NCBI RefSeq assembly: GCF_002379095.1
Contig: NZ_NBZV01000020.1
Coordinates: forward strand, 1 to 64,000
Direction: 5' to 3'
Source: Polaromonas sp. AER18D-145
GTDB taxonomy: Bacteria > Pseudomonadota > Gammaproteobacteria > Burkholderiales > Burkholderiaceae_C
Length of the DNA: 64,000 nt
Shown here in pieces: positions 1 to 9,061 of this stretch (positions within the stretch are counted from its first letter, which is position 1; each line of letters opens with the position of its first letter). The position numbers and the translations under genes are program-made. The notes under the pieces were generated by a model. That model made no database searches. It saw only the letters and a program-made list of their open reading frames with translations, and was not told the origin of the DNA.

Positions 1-889
1 CAAGGTCTTGCAGCAGTGTCTTGAGCGCCGGCTGCACTTCCAGCACCACCCGCGCGCCCAGTGCCGCCACTTGCCGGACGTAGCGGCAGAACTGCAGGGT
101 GTCGCCTAGACCTTGCTCGGCGTGTAGAAGTATGGTCTTGCCTTGTAGCTGCTCTTTCCCCAGCCACAGCGGCTGGCTGAAGTTTCTCGCCGCCGACAGC
201 CCGGGCTCTTTTTTCCAGCGCCATTCGTACTTCGCCCACCCTCCGGCAAAGTCGCCCAGTATCAGGCGGCACAGCGCTTCGTTCACGTGGGCTTCGGCAT
301 GGTCGGGCTGGACCTGCAGGGCGCGGCCAAAATTCTCCAGCGCCTCCGCATGACGGTTCAGGTCCTGCAAGGCGGCGCCCCGGTTGTTCAGTGCCTGGGC
401 ATAGGCCGGCCGGAGCCTGAGCGCGCGGTCATAACTGTCCAGCGCCTCGGCATGGCGGTTCAGTGCCCGCAAGGCAGCACCCCGGTTGCTCAGGGCCTCT
501 GCGTAGTCTGGCCGAACCAGCAATGCGCGATCACAGCTGTCCAGCGCTTCCTGCGGCCGATTCAGTTTCAGCAAGGCGGACCCACGGTTGCTGAGCACGC
601 TGGCATTCGCAGGATGGATCTTCAGTGCCAGCTCAAACAGGACAATGGCTTCAGCCGCATGGTTTCGTTGCACGGCCATCGTTGCCAACAATTGCAGTGC
701 ATCAAAGTGCCGTGGCTGCGCCTGCAGGATTTCCTTGTACAGCACTTCCGCCTGATCGAGCTGCCCCTGCTGATGCAGGGCCACGGCCGACCGCAGCTTG
801 ACGCCCAGGGACTGGACCACCCTGCCGGACGGGTCCATGGGCGCAGGCGCAGGCCTGGCCTGCGGTAGGGGGGCTCTGCCGTGTTTCAT
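1..889 (-). CDS. TPR repeat protein with glycosyltransferase-like C-terminus (partial)
   Basis: Open frame entering from the left edge; the 3' end is outside the window. About 296 residues are visible. After residue 20 there are back-to-back 34-residue TPR-like units with the A..LY..IL...P.H.DAL and A.A..NRG..L patterns. Then comes the segment GDFAGGWAKYEWRW, followed by PLWLGKE and HAEQGLGDTLQFCRYV. That last block is typical of Burkholderiales proteins in which TPRs precede a GT41/ADP-heptose-transferase-like domain. The ATG at 889 is preceded by a weak purine stretch; an in-frame ATG near 838 is an alternative start. The acceptor substrate cannot be told. Confidence 0.75.
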   Translation of the reverse strand, partial: MKHGRAPLPQARPAPAPMDPSGRVVQSLGVKLRSAVALHQQGQLDQAEVLYKEILQAQPRHFDALQLLATMAVQRNHAAEAIVLFELALKIHPANASVLSNRGSALLKLNRPQEALDSCDRALLVRPDYAEALSNRGAALRALNRHAEALDSYDRALRLRPAYAQALNNRGAALQDLNRHAEALENFGRALQVQPDHAEAHVNEALCRLILGDFAGGWAKYEWRWKKEPGLSAARNFSQPLWLGKEQLQGKTILLHAEQGLGDTLQFCRYVRQVAALGARVVLEVQPALKTLLQDL

Positions 890-982
890 TCACCCGGATT
901 TTAAGTCGGGCCAGATGTGCGGGCGCTGGCACGCGGCGCAAGGCAATAAAAACCAACACCCGACCGGGCGCCCCGGCGGGTT

Positions 983-1765
983 TTACCGCCTGCTGATCAC
1001 CACAGAACCGCCGGCACCCCCGGCGTCGTTGTTCTGGCCACGCATGACACTGGCATTGCTGATGGTCATGGTGTAGTTGTCGGGATCGTATTTGCCCGAA
1101 CCCTGCAGGTAGACAGGATTGCTGCCCTTGATCGTGACGGTGTTTCCGCGAACCGTGATCAGCATGTTCTGCTGAATCTTCTTGGCTTGGCCCTGGTTGT
1201 TGGTGTAAGCCAGAACCATCACACCGCGATAGACGCCGTTGCCGGACTTCTCATTGACTCGCAAGGTTCCACTGTAGGGGAATCCGGCTGAGCCGGCATA
1301 GTCCACCTGCCAGTCGCCCTGCATCTGGAATTCCGTGCTGGCGGTGTTGTTGTCCTTGGACCCGGCATCCTGGTCGGACGAGGCCTTCGTGGCATCACAG
1401 CCCCATGAACGGACCTTGCAGCTTGACCCGCCCTTGGCCCGGCATTCCGACAATGCGCGCTGCTGGACGATGGAACTCGTCGCACCTGTTCCCCAACCGT
1501 AGGCATTGGAGCCCTTGGCCTGGTCTGCGGCATAGGCGCCGCATTCGGCACGGAAGCGCAGCACCACGGCACAGTCTGAACCACACTCCCGCATCGCACG
1601 CTGCTCGGCCTGGTCTGATGTCGGGTGGTTGAACGAGAATCCGTATTTTTCACCCTGCAGGCTGTCAATGGCCAGCGCGCCCGCAGCCATGGCCTGGCTA
1701 CCGCCCAATGAAAGCAGCAAGGCAAAAGCGAGTCTGGCTGAGACAGCCTTAATTCCAGAAATCAT
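983..1765 (-). CDS. Secreted DUF4189 domain protein
   Basis: 260 residues. An N-terminal signal peptide (hydrophobic LAFALLLSLG, cleavage around SQAMA-AGA) indicates export. Residues 28-125 match the DUF4189 layout: GALAID, then A...AMREC, C.VVLRF...CGAYA, YGWG, A...ALSEC and C.V...GC, with cysteines that could form disulfides. The second half (about 140-260) is a beta-rich stretch (GDWQVDYAG, GVYRGVMVL, VTIKGSNPVYLQG) resembling small secreted lipocalin-like folds. No enzymatic residues are recognised. The gene stands alone; 214 bp of spacer separates it from the divergent proQ-like gene. Confidence 0.7.
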   Translation of the reverse strand: MISGIKAVSARLAFALLLSLGGSQAMAAGALAIDSLQGEKYGFSFNHPTSDQAEQRAMRECGSDCAVVLRFRAECGAYAADQAKGSNAYGWGTGATSSIVQQRALSECRAKGGSSCKVRSWGCDATKASSDQDAGSKDNNTASTEFQMQGDWQVDYAGSAGFPYSGTLRVNEKSGNGVYRGVMVLAYTNNQGQAKKIQQNMLITVRGNTVTIKGSNPVYLQGSGKYDPDNYTMTISNASVMRGQNNDAGGAGGSVVISRR

Positions 1766-1912
1766 GGTTGTTTCCTGTCAGAAATATTTTGAACACAACG
1801 CGCAAAAAAACGGGGTGCGCGGCAGGCCTGGCATGGGGAGATCCCTTCCGCATGACAGATCAAATTATCGATGCCCGAAGCAGTCAGAAACCGGCAACCG
1901 ACAGCAATTCAG

Positions 1913-1930
1913 ACCCCATGAACATGGGGT
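1913..1930. terminator. Perfect palindrome ACCCCATG-AA-CATGGGGT in the spacer
   Basis: Eight-base-pair perfect stem with a 2-nt loop, followed by TTTAC on the plus strand. It lies between the divergent DUF4189 and proQ-like genes. It could be an operator or a leader hairpin for the proQ-like mRNA; no strong U tract is present, so termination is doubtful. Confidence 0.3.
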
Positions 1931-1979
1931 TTACACAGCGGCCGGGCCGTTTGGTTGACAATCACGGGTTGATCCAAAG

Positions 1980-2684
1980 ATGACCTCCATGACCATGACC
2001 CCTTCAGAAACAAGCGCAGCCCCCGTTGAAACCGTCCTGGCGGACGAGATCACGCCAGCCGGGCAGCCCTCCAGCGCGCCGGCAGGCGAGCCCACCCCCG
2101 CAGCGGGTCGTTCGCGTTCCGTGCAACCCGTGCTCGAAAAGTTGTTCGAGCTTTACCCGCACCTCTTCGGCGCCAATTTCCTGCCGCTCAAGCTCGGCAT
2201 TTTTCAGGAACTGCTGGCCGCCCACCCCGAACACTTCCAGCGCGACAGCCTCAAGGCGGCGCTGGGCATCCACACACGCTCCACGCGTTACCTGCAATGC
2301 GTGACCGCCGGCAACAAGCGCCACGACCTGCAGGGCAATGCGGGTGACGACGTGGCGCCCGAACATGTCTACCTGTCATTGCTGGAACTGTTCCGCCGCC
2401 GCCAGGCCCGCGCCCGCGAGGATCTGCGGCCCAAATTCCGTGCGCAGCTGATGGCCGCGTTCGAAGCCAGCGGCCTCACCCGCCAGGACTACCAGGCCCG
2501 GGTCCAGACCAATGACCTGGAGGCCACCGCCCTGCTCGAGGAAGCCTTTGCCGAGCGCGACCAGAGGCTGGCCAAACGCGAAGCACTGCGCCGCACGTTT
2601 GAAAGCAGCGGCAAGACCGCCGAGGAGTTTGCGGACATGTACGGCCTCGACAAACGCGAGCTCTTCGCGGCCATCAAGGTCTGA
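1980..2684 (+). CDS. proQ: ProQ/FinO family RNA chaperone
   Basis: 234 residues. Residues 1-50 are Ala/Pro-rich and probably disordered. Residues 50-150 form a ProQ/FinO domain: VLEKLFELYPHLF, LPLKLGIFQELLA, LKAALGIHTRSTRYLQC, then a basic GNKRHDL stretch. This is the conserved RNA-binding face that takes sRNAs and mRNA 3' ends in the family. The C-terminal 80 residues are charged and helical rather than the Tudor-like tail of E. coli ProQ. Several in-frame ATGs cluster at the start (1980, 1989, 1995) and none has a strong Shine-Dalgarno sequence. Confidence 0.85.
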   Translation: MTSMTMTPSETSAAPVETVLADEITPAGQPSSAPAGEPTPAAGRSRSVQPVLEKLFELYPHLFGANFLPLKLGIFQELLAAHPEHFQRDSLKAALGIHTRSTRYLQCVTAGNKRHDLQGNAGDDVAPEHVYLSLLELFRRRQARAREDLRPKFRAQLMAAFEASGLTRQDYQARVQTNDLEATALLEEAFAERDQRLAKREALRRTFESSGKTAEEFADMYGLDKRELFAAIKV

Positions 2685-2725
2685 CGATGGCTGGCCCCCG
2701 GGCAGGTCCGCTCGAGCGAAGGTGA

Positions 2726-2965
2726 ATGACCATGGAAGCCCTGACGCTCAGCCGGGTCAATGACGGTGTGTACCGCGTACTCGCCGGCCAGGGTCTCCAT
2801 GTGGGCAACCTCAAGCTGATTGGCGGGCAATGGAAGTTCAAGGCGATCGGTTATGGCGCCGGGGGTGAAGTCATTCCGGGCGGCGGCCCGCTGACCGAAC
2901 GGCACAACACCGCCTTCGCAGCGCCCGACGAGGCCGTGATCACTGCCGTGCTGGCCCCGCCCTGA
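2726..2965 (+). CDS. Small conserved hypothetical protein
   Basis: 79 residues, no signal peptide. Beta-rich pattern (LSRVNDGVYRVLAG, VGNLKLIGGQWKFKAIGY) with a Gly-rich turn GGEVIPGGGPL. It lies 41 bp after the proQ-like gene and 63 bp before the ABC transporter on the same strand, so co-transcription is plausible. A GGTGA-type ribosome site sits just upstream of the ATG. I do not recognise a function. Confidence 0.6.
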   Translation: MTMEALTLSRVNDGVYRVLAGQGLHVGNLKLIGGQWKFKAIGYGAGGEVIPGGGPLTERHNTAFAAPDEAVITAVLAPP

Positions 2966-3028
2966 ATTCATGTCCAATAGGGGCATGGACCGCCCCTCCG
3001 ACATCGGCCAGCAGGCCTTGCAGCACCC

Positions 3029-4753
3029 ATGAGCACAGAAGCACCCGGCTTCAATGCCCACCTGTGGCGACGTTTCGTTGCGATCGCCCGGCCCTACTGG
3101 CTCTCGGATGAACGCTGGCGTTCCCGGGGCCTGCTGGCCCTGCTGATTTTGCTGCTGCTGGCGCAGACGGCCGCCAGCGTGCTGTTCAACCACGAGACCG
3201 GCGAGTTCACCTCGGCCCTGGCCGCGGGCGACACCGAACGCTTCTGGGCCTCGATCTGGCGCTACACGGCCATCCTCATCGCGGCGGTTCCGCTCTACGG
3301 CCTGTACTACTTCGTGCGCGACACACTGGGCCTGCGCTGGCGCCGCTGGCTGACACACCACTTCCTGGCACGCTATTTTCATCAGCGCGCCTACTACCGG
3401 CTCAACGCCGTCGCCGGCATCGACAACCCCGACCAGCGCATTGCCGAGGACATCAACACCTTCACCCAGCAGTCGCTGTACTTCTCGATGATCGTGCTGG
3501 GTTCCCTCATCCAGCTGATCGCTTTTTCCGGCGTGTTGTGGTCCATTTCCCAGGGACTGGTTTACTTCCTGATCGGTTATGCCGTGTTCAGCACCTGGTT
3601 CACCGGCTCGGTCTTCGGCAAGCGGCTGATCGGCCTGAATTTCCGCCAGCTGCAGCGCGAGGCAGACTTCCGTTTCAGCCTGGTGCGGGTGCGCGAACAT
3701 GCGGAGCCGATCGCCTTCTACGACGGAGAAGCGCGCGAGATGTCGGCGCTGCAACGCATCTTCCAGGCGGCCTACGCCAACTTCCAGCAGGTGCTGCGCT
3801 GGCAGTTCAAGCTCAACCTCTTCCAGTTCGCCCACAGCTTCCTGACGGTGGTGCTGCCCACCGTGATCATTGCAAGCGATGTGCTCTCCGGAAAGCTGGA
3901 GGTCGGCCGGGCGATCCAGGCCGCTGGCGCGTTTGCCGCCATCCTGAGTGCGCTGACGGTGATCGTCGAACACTTCGAGGGCCTGAGCCGCTTTTCCGCC
4001 GGGGTGGACCGGCTGCATGCCTTCTCGCAGGCGCTGGATGCCCAGGCCGACCAGCCCGCGGGGCCTGGCAACAACGCCCCGCCGCAGATCCGCACCACAC
4101 CGGGCTTTGAGCTGGCCCTGGACCGCCTGACGGTACTCACGCCCAACCAGGAGCACCTGCTGGTTCAGGGGCTCACGCTGGCTGTTCCCCCGGGCGAAGG
4201 GCTGCTGATCGTCGGCGCCAGCGGCGCAGGCAAAAGCTCGCTGCTGCGGGTGATGGCCGGCTTGTGGAACACGGGTTCGGGCGAGGTGGTGCGCCCGGCC
4301 GGGCCGGACATGTTGTTCCTGCCCCAGCAGCCCTACCTGCCGCTGGGCGATCTGCGCTGCCAGCTGACCTACCCCCAGACCGGACGCGAGGTCTCGGACG
4401 AAGAACTGCTGTCATGGCTGGACCGGGTGAACCTGCCGACGCTGGCGGAACGATTCGGTGGTCTGGAAGCCGAGCTGGACTGGGCCAAGCTACTGTCCGT
4501 CGGCGAGCAACAGCGGCTGGCCTTCGCCCGCGCCCTGCTCGCCAAGCCGCGCTACCTGCTGCTCGACGAGGCCACCAGCGCGCTGGACGCAAGCAACGAG
4601 GAGCGCCTGTACGGCCAGCTCGCCGGCCTGTCGATCACCCCCATCAGCGTCAGCCACCACCAGGCGCTTCTGAAGCACCACCACCGGGTGCTGGAGCTGC
4701 CCGGCGACGGCAGCTGGACGCTGCATGCGGCAGCCACCTACCACTGGGCTTGA
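3029..4753 (+). CDS. ABC transporter with fused permease and ATPase, SbmA/YddA type
   Basis: 574 residues. The N-terminal 330 residues form a six-helix permease of the SbmA/BacA-YddA (ABCD) type, with first helix GLLALLILLLLAQTAASVL and the conserved YYRLN...IDNPDQRIAEDI segment typical of this family. The C-terminal ATPase has Walker A GASGAGKSS (about 395), signature SVGEQQRLAFARALL (about 490), Walker B LLLDEATSALD (about 510) and an H-loop SVSHH. It works as a homodimer in the inner membrane. Relatives move peptides, vitamin B12-like compounds or fatty acyl groups; the substrate here is unknown. An overlapping long open frame on the minus strand is a composition shadow. Confidence 0.9.
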   Translation: MSTEAPGFNAHLWRRFVAIARPYWLSDERWRSRGLLALLILLLLAQTAASVLFNHETGEFTSALAAGDTERFWASIWRYTAILIAAVPLYGLYYFVRDTLGLRWRRWLTHHFLARYFHQRAYYRLNAVAGIDNPDQRIAEDINTFTQQSLYFSMIVLGSLIQLIAFSGVLWSISQGLVYFLIGYAVFSTWFTGSVFGKRLIGLNFRQLQREADFRFSLVRVREHAEPIAFYDGEAREMSALQRIFQAAYANFQQVLRWQFKLNLFQFAHSFLTVVLPTVIIASDVLSGKLEVGRAIQAAGAFAAILSALTVIVEHFEGLSRFSAGVDRLHAFSQALDAQADQPAGPGNNAPPQIRTTPGFELALDRLTVLTPNQEHLLVQGLTLAVPPGEGLLIVGASGAGKSSLLRVMAGLWNTGSGEVVRPAGPDMLFLPQQPYLPLGDLRCQLTYPQTGREVSDEELLSWLDRVNLPTLAERFGGLEAELDWAKLLSVGEQQRLAFARALLAKPRYLLLDEATSALDASNEERLYGQLAGLSITPISVSHHQALLKHHHRVLELPGDGSWTLHAAATYHWA

Positions 4754-4918
4754 AACCCAGAATCTTGCGAGGTTTGATGTCTGGTTTGTGTATCTGAGAA
4801 AAACTCCTCTACAACAACTCTTGGCCGAATAGCAATTGACAAGGAGTCCAGCATCAAGTTAAGCCGCAGTGACTGATATATGCTGCGGTTCTTGTTGCAT
4901 ACATCACCTTGGACCACA

Positions 4919-5281
4919 ATGAACCTGACGCTGAAGCTCGTGGCACTCTCATTCATTGCGATTTTTTCCTCTGCCGTTTGGCTACTGGTCGGCAGCTATG
5001 TTGGAAATTGGGTGCCTTTTTCAGAAGGAACAGAATTTGACTGGTGGGGGGCGGCCACAGGGTCGGCTGGGTCTGTCGCCGCCGCAACCGTGGCGTCGCC
5101 ATTCCTGGTAATTCTCTTCGACCGGTATCGGTGGCTCGCCGCGTTGGTCGTGGTTGCGCCGTTGCTTGCCATGCAGGGCGCAAGCAACTTTTCCCTGATG
5201 GGCGCCTATTCCGCCTTCTTGTATTTTTCCTTGCTCATGATGGGCATGCGGCTATCGTCACACATTTTGAACTCGGATTGA
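4919..5281 (+). CDS. Small integral membrane protein
   Basis: 120 residues from the ATG at 4919 (an in-frame ATG at 4880 would add 13). Four hydrophobic segments are visible (LVALSFIAIFSSAVWLLVG; SVAAATVASPFLVILF; WLAALVVVAPLLAM; YSAFLYFSLLMMGMRL). No conserved motif is recognised. The 165-bp upstream spacer is AT-richer than its surroundings and holds a small CGCAG/CTGCG hairpin. A function cannot be assigned. Confidence 0.6.
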   Translation: MNLTLKLVALSFIAIFSSAVWLLVGSYVGNWVPFSEGTEFDWWGAATGSAGSVAAATVASPFLVILFDRYRWLAALVVVAPLLAMQGASNFSLMGAYSAFLYFSLLMMGMRLSSHILNSD

Positions 5282-5343
5282 CTCATTGCTCCACTCGCCC
5301 GCTTTCGGTGTCAGCTGAATATAAACCGCGCAAAGATGACAAC

Positions 5344-5775
5344 ATGCCGCTCGCCTGGACCCAACTCATCGACAACGTCGACTGGAACGAACTCTCCGCC
5401 CTTTACCTCGCGGCGCCGCTGGGGAACAAAAATCCGGCCGACCTGAAAACTGTCTTCACGAACAGCATGTTTCGCTGCTTCGTTCATGAGGGCGGAAAAC
5501 TGGTGGGAGTTGGCCGGGCGCTTGCCGATGGTGTGGACTGCGCCTACATCTGCGACATCGCCGTCCTGCCGGGTCATCAAGGCACGGGCCTGGGCAAAGA
5601 GATCGTCGCCAAACTCGTGCATCTCTGCCGTGGCCACCGCAAAATCATCCTCTACGCGGTTCCCGGCAAGGAAGGCTTTTACCGAAAACTGGGTTTCAGG
5701 CGCATGCGCACGGCCATGGCGATCTTTGAAAACCAGGCCTTGGCCATGGAGCGCGGGTATCTCGATGAGCCGTGA
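5344..5775 (+). CDS. GNAT family N-acetyltransferase
   Basis: 143 residues. The frame is open further upstream, but translation from the ATG at 5344 gives the normal GNAT length. Motif A is ICDIAVLPGHQGTGLGKEIV, the acetyl-CoA pyrophosphate-binding loop with Q/R-x-x-G-x-G/A form. The motif B region FYRKLGFRR is the usual C-terminal GNAT helix. It transfers acetyl from acetyl-CoA to an unknown amine. It stands just before a dispersed repeat copy and converges on the alpha/beta hydrolase gene. Confidence 0.8.
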   Translation: MPLAWTQLIDNVDWNELSALYLAAPLGNKNPADLKTVFTNSMFRCFVHEGGKLVGVGRALADGVDCAYICDIAVLPGHQGTGLGKEIVAKLVHLCRGHRKIILYAVPGKEGFYRKLGFRRMRTAMAIFENQALAMERGYLDEP

Positions 5776-5810
5776 TCCGCGCAATCTCGTTTGCGTCGGG
5801 AGCATGCATA

Positions 5811-5866
5811 AAATCGGGCTCCAGCCCTTTCCTCACGGGCGCCACCAGCTATTGAATCAATAGCAA
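5811..5866 (-). repeat. Dispersed GATAGC-type repeat, copy 1
   Basis: Minus orientation: a TATTGATTCAATAGCT palindromic head (GCTATTG-AAT-CAATAGC at 5848-5864), then GGGCGCC, then GGGCTGGAGCC. The order matches the other copies at about 14.7, 20.6, 40.2, 42.4, 49.5, 52.9 and 57.2 kb. It sits between the convergent GNAT and hydrolase genes. Confidence 0.6.
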
Positions 5867-5873
5867 TCCAGAC

Positions 5874-6740
5874 TCAGGCCGCCGCGTCGATGAATGCCGC
5901 CACCCGCTCCAGCTGGTCGGGCACGTTGAGCGCCGGCGCATGGCCGCAGCCCTCAATCTCCACCACTTGCGTCAAGCCGGCCGCACCCGGTCCTCGAGTC
6001 AGCATCTCGGCGGTGGTGTCCCGCAACACGAGGTCGGAGTCCGCGCCGCGCAGGCACAACACAGGAATTTCGAGCGCGTCGTAATGGTTCCAGATCAGGT
6101 AGTCGCCCGGGTGGTGGGTGAACTGCTGCACCATGGCCGGGTCGTAGTGCGGCGTCAGGCGGCCATCGGGCAGGCGGCGTGCCGAGGTCTCTGTCATGCG
6201 GCGCCACTGGGCGTCGCTGAGCCAGCCATAAGGCTTGTAGACCTGCCGGAAGAAGGCTTCGAGCGCCAGCATGGTTTCAAAGGCCGGCGGGTTGCCGGCG
6301 TAGGACTTGATCCGCTCGACGGCCGGGGCGGCAATCTGCGGCGCGGTGTCGTTGAGAACGAGGCTCTGGATGCGCCCCTTCATGGCGGGCTCGAACAGGC
6401 CGGATGCGCAAACCGTGCCGATGGCGCCGCCCATGGAGGTGCCGACCCAGTGCGCCTTGGCGATGTGCAGTTGCTCAAACAGGTCTGCCGCAATGCGCGC
6501 GTAAAACGCCAGCTGGTATTCACCTTTCGGGTCCGGGCTCCACTGGCTCAGGCCGCGTCCGATGGTGTCGGGACAGATCACGCGGTAGCGGTCACTCAGG
6601 TGCGCCGCCAGCTCGTCCATGTCGCGCCCGGTGCGGGCCAGTCCGTGCCAGGCGATGACGGTGGCACTGTGCTGGTGGCCCCATTCGGTGTAGTGGATCT
6701 CGCGCCCGGCGCAGGTCAAATACTCTGACGTGAATTGCAT
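5874..6740 (-). CDS. Alpha/beta hydrolase
   Basis: 288 residues. An alpha/beta-hydrolase fold is indicated by the oxyanion segment WHGLARTGRDMD, the nucleophile elbow GTSMGG with Ser102, a late acid in LRGADSDLVL (about 236) and the catalytic His in GCGHAPALN (about 268). No signal peptide, so it is cytoplasmic. It follows the second Liv-type binding protein by 46 bp on the same strand and probably ends the operon, suggesting it acts on the imported compound (an ester or a ring-cleavage product). That substrate link is inference; the fold assignment is firm. Confidence 0.85.
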   Translation of the reverse strand: MQFTSEYLTCAGREIHYTEWGHQHSATVIAWHGLARTGRDMDELAAHLSDRYRVICPDTIGRGLSQWSPDPKGEYQLAFYARIAADLFEQLHIAKAHWVGTSMGGAIGTVCASGLFEPAMKGRIQSLVLNDTAPQIAAPAVERIKSYAGNPPAFETMLALEAFFRQVYKPYGWLSDAQWRRMTETSARRLPDGRLTPHYDPAMVQQFTHHPGDYLIWNHYDALEIPVLCLRGADSDLVLRDTTAEMLTRGPGAAGLTQVVEIEGCGHAPALNVPDQLERVAAFIDAAA

Positions 6741-6786
6741 GAAGCGGACTCTCTTGTTTAATCTGTTCTCTGGGCGCGCGCCGCGG

Positions 6787-7929
6787 CTATTTGAGCAGCT
6801 TGCCGGTGCTGCCGATCACGGTCACTTCCACATAACGTGAGCCGATGCGGTTGGCGGGCGAATAGTTGACGACAACACCGCCAGTGTCGAAGCTGTTCAT
6901 CGACTCCAGCGCCTTGACGACCTTGGCGCGTGTCGGGTTGGGGCCGGCGCGCCGCAGGGCTTCGACCAGCACCTTGGCACCGATAAACTCTTCAAAACTC
7001 GTGTAGTTGACGACTTCGGCAGGCGCGTATTTTTTCAGCAGCGCATGGTATTCACGCACCACCGGCGTGTTCGGCATGAAGGGGTAAGGCACCACCTGGC
7101 TGATGCCCAGCCCGTGGGCATTTTTCAGGCCGGCGAGCCGGACGAGTTCGGCCGGGTCCACCACCGAGATGTTGTAGAGCTGCGCGCCGCCGCCGGTCTC
7201 GCGGTAAAGTTTGACAAAGGCAGCCGTGGACTTGTTGACCGAAATCATGATGATGGCCTGCGCGTCCGACGCCTTGATCTTCTTGACCGCCTCTTCGACC
7301 TTGTCGGTGTTGCGCTCATAACCGGCTGCCACGGCCAGCTTCAGCTTGCGTTTGGCCAGCGCGTTTTCGACGCCCAGCAGGCCGGCCTTGCCGAAGCCGT
7401 CGTCCTGGTACATCACCGCGATGCGGCTCATGCCCAGCGTCGTCACCTGCTGCACCATGTGTTCTGCTTCGTCGGCGTAGCCGGCGCGCACATGAAATAT
7501 CCAGGGGTTGAACGGGTTGCGCAGCGACTCGCCGCCGGTGTAAGGTGCCATCAGCGCGGCGCCTCCGACATCAAGCACGCCGTCGGTCAGCAGTTGCGTC
7601 ACGTTGGCCGTGCCAGCAAAGCCAAAAAGCGCCACCACCTCGGGTTTGGCCAGCATCTCGCGCGTAAGGCGCACGGTCTCGGCCACCTTGTAGCCGTCGT
7701 CCACTACCTCGTGGCGGATCTTTGCGCCGTGTACCCCGCCCTGCGCATTGATGTGGTCGAAATAAATCTTGCCGCCCACCACCATCTGGTGGCCGGTGCT
7801 GGCCAGCACACCCGAGAGCGGCGCAACCTGGCCAATGACCAGATCAGCCGCCTGCGCGAAACCGCCCAGCCCGCACATCGCCAGTACGGCCAGTGTCTGG
7901 CGGCACCAGGTCTTCAAGCTTGTCTTCAT
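6787..7929 (-). CDS. Branched-chain amino acid-type ABC transporter, substrate-binding protein (second)
   Basis: 380 residues with a signal peptide ending near GFAQA. It is a type I periplasmic binding fold of the LivJ/Peripla_BP_6 class: IGQVAPLSGVLASTG near the start, YFDHINAQGGVHG, then MYQDDGFGKAGL and FEEFIGAKVLVEALRRAG. An AGGAGA ribosome site stands 8 nt before the ATG. It is 29 bp downstream of livM, so it belongs to the same operon as another binding protein at the promoter end. It is clearly divergent from that one, so the two may offer different ligands to one permease. Confidence 0.88.
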   Translation of the reverse strand: MKTSLKTWCRQTLAVLAMCGLGGFAQAADLVIGQVAPLSGVLASTGHQMVVGGKIYFDHINAQGGVHGAKIRHEVVDDGYKVAETVRLTREMLAKPEVVALFGFAGTANVTQLLTDGVLDVGGAALMAPYTGGESLRNPFNPWIFHVRAGYADEAEHMVQQVTTLGMSRIAVMYQDDGFGKAGLLGVENALAKRKLKLAVAAGYERNTDKVEEAVKKIKASDAQAIIMISVNKSTAAFVKLYRETGGGAQLYNISVVDPAELVRLAGLKNAHGLGISQVVPYPFMPNTPVVREYHALLKKYAPAEVVNYTSFEEFIGAKVLVEALRRAGPNPTRAKVVKALESMNSFDTGGVVVNYSPANRIGSRYVEVTVIGSTGKLLK

Positions 7930-7958
7930 TTTTTTGTCTCCTGCTGGTGGCCTGGTGT

Positions 7959-9050
7959 TCAGGTCCGGTGGGTGGGTCCCTGACTACGCACGGCCCTGAG
8001 CCGCCCCACAACGCCGGTGGGAAAGTAATACACCGATAAAACAAACAGGACGCCGAGCCAGAGCAGCCAGCGGTCGGGTGAGAGCAAGGCCGCCAGCCAC
8101 GGCAGGCCGGCAGCGGCTTCGCTGCCCAGGCGCAACAGGTCCTGCAGGTAGCTCTGCGCCACCAGGAACAGGGCCGCGCCTATGGCTGCGCCGTAAATCG
8201 TGCCCATGCCGCCTATCACGACAATCAGCAACACGTCGATCATGATTTCGAACGAAAGCGAGGTGTCCGGGCCGTTGTAACGCAGCCAGAGCGCAAGCAT
8301 GGCGCCGGCCACGGTGGCAAACAGGGCCGACAGCACGCTGGAGGTGGTGCGGTAGACCACCACGCGGTAGCCAATGGCTTCAGCGCGGAACTCGTTCTCG
8401 CGAATCGCCTGCAGCACGCGGCCGAAGGGCGAGTTGACGATGCGCAGCAGGCTCAGCAGCAGCACCAGCGCAATCACAAACAGCAGGTAGTAACAAAGCA
8501 GGCGACCGTCCATCGACACGCCCAGGAAAGGCTGCTCCATGAACTCGAAGCTCGGCGACAGCAGCTCGGGCACTTTGAAAGTCAGGCCGTCCTCACCGCC
8601 GGTGATGTCCGACAGCTGCGAGGCCAGCGTCTGGAAGGCGGAGGCCACGGCCAGCGTGATCATGGCAAAAAAGATGGCCTTGACCCGCAGCGAAAACAGC
8701 CCGACGGCCAACGACAGCACAAACGACAGCGCCAGCGCGCACAACAGGCCCACGGCCAGCGCCGCCCAGGTTGGGCCCAGGTGGGTGGTGGCCACCGCAA
8801 TGCCATAGGCACCGATGCCGAAGAACATGGTGTGCGCAAAACTGACAATGCCGGTGTAGCCCAGCAGCAGGTCGAAGCTGGCCACCAGCACGATAAAAAT
8901 CAACACCTTGGCGGCGACATTGAGCGCCTTGACGCCGGTGAAAATGAAGGGTGCAAAAGCCAGTGCCAGCAGCAGGCCGACCAGGATCACGGCCAGCACG
9001 CGGTTGCGCGGAAAGTCGCCGGAAAGAACGCGGGTGAGGAAGGTATTCAT
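7959..9050 (-). CDS. livM: Branched-chain amino acid-type ABC transporter permease LivM
   Basis: 363 residues from the ATG at 9050 (MNTFLTRVLSG). Translation upstream of it would read through the end of livH, so the longer frame is rejected. Multiple membrane helices, with the family motif LLGYTGIVSFAHTMFFGIGAYG, AIRENEFRAEAIGY in the ATPase-coupling loop, and VVIGGMGTIYGAAIGA. It forms the inner-membrane channel with LivH. It lies 11 bp after the livH stop. Confidence 0.93.
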   Translation of the reverse strand: MNTFLTRVLSGDFPRNRVLAVILVGLLLALAFAPFIFTGVKALNVAAKVLIFIVLVASFDLLLGYTGIVSFAHTMFFGIGAYGIAVATTHLGPTWAALAVGLLCALALSFVLSLAVGLFSLRVKAIFFAMITLAVASAFQTLASQLSDITGGEDGLTFKVPELLSPSFEFMEQPFLGVSMDGRLLCYYLLFVIALVLLLSLLRIVNSPFGRVLQAIRENEFRAEAIGYRVVVYRTTSSVLSALFATVAGAMLALWLRYNGPDTSLSFEIMIDVLLIVVIGGMGTIYGAAIGAALFLVAQSYLQDLLRLGSEAAAGLPWLAALLSPDRWLLWLGVLFVLSVYYFPTGVVGRLRAVRSQGPTHRT

Positions 9051-9061
9051 CGGGCTCGTCC

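Noticed and set aside
1953..1959. TTGACA upstream of the proQ-like gene as a -35 box
   Set aside because: A -10 at the normal distance would fall at or inside the start codon.
2489..4156. 555-codon open frame on the minus strand opposite the ABC transporter
   Set aside because: It is antisense to an intact transporter and to the end of the proQ-like gene, its product is His/Gln/Gly-rich without motifs, and high GC makes such shadows common.
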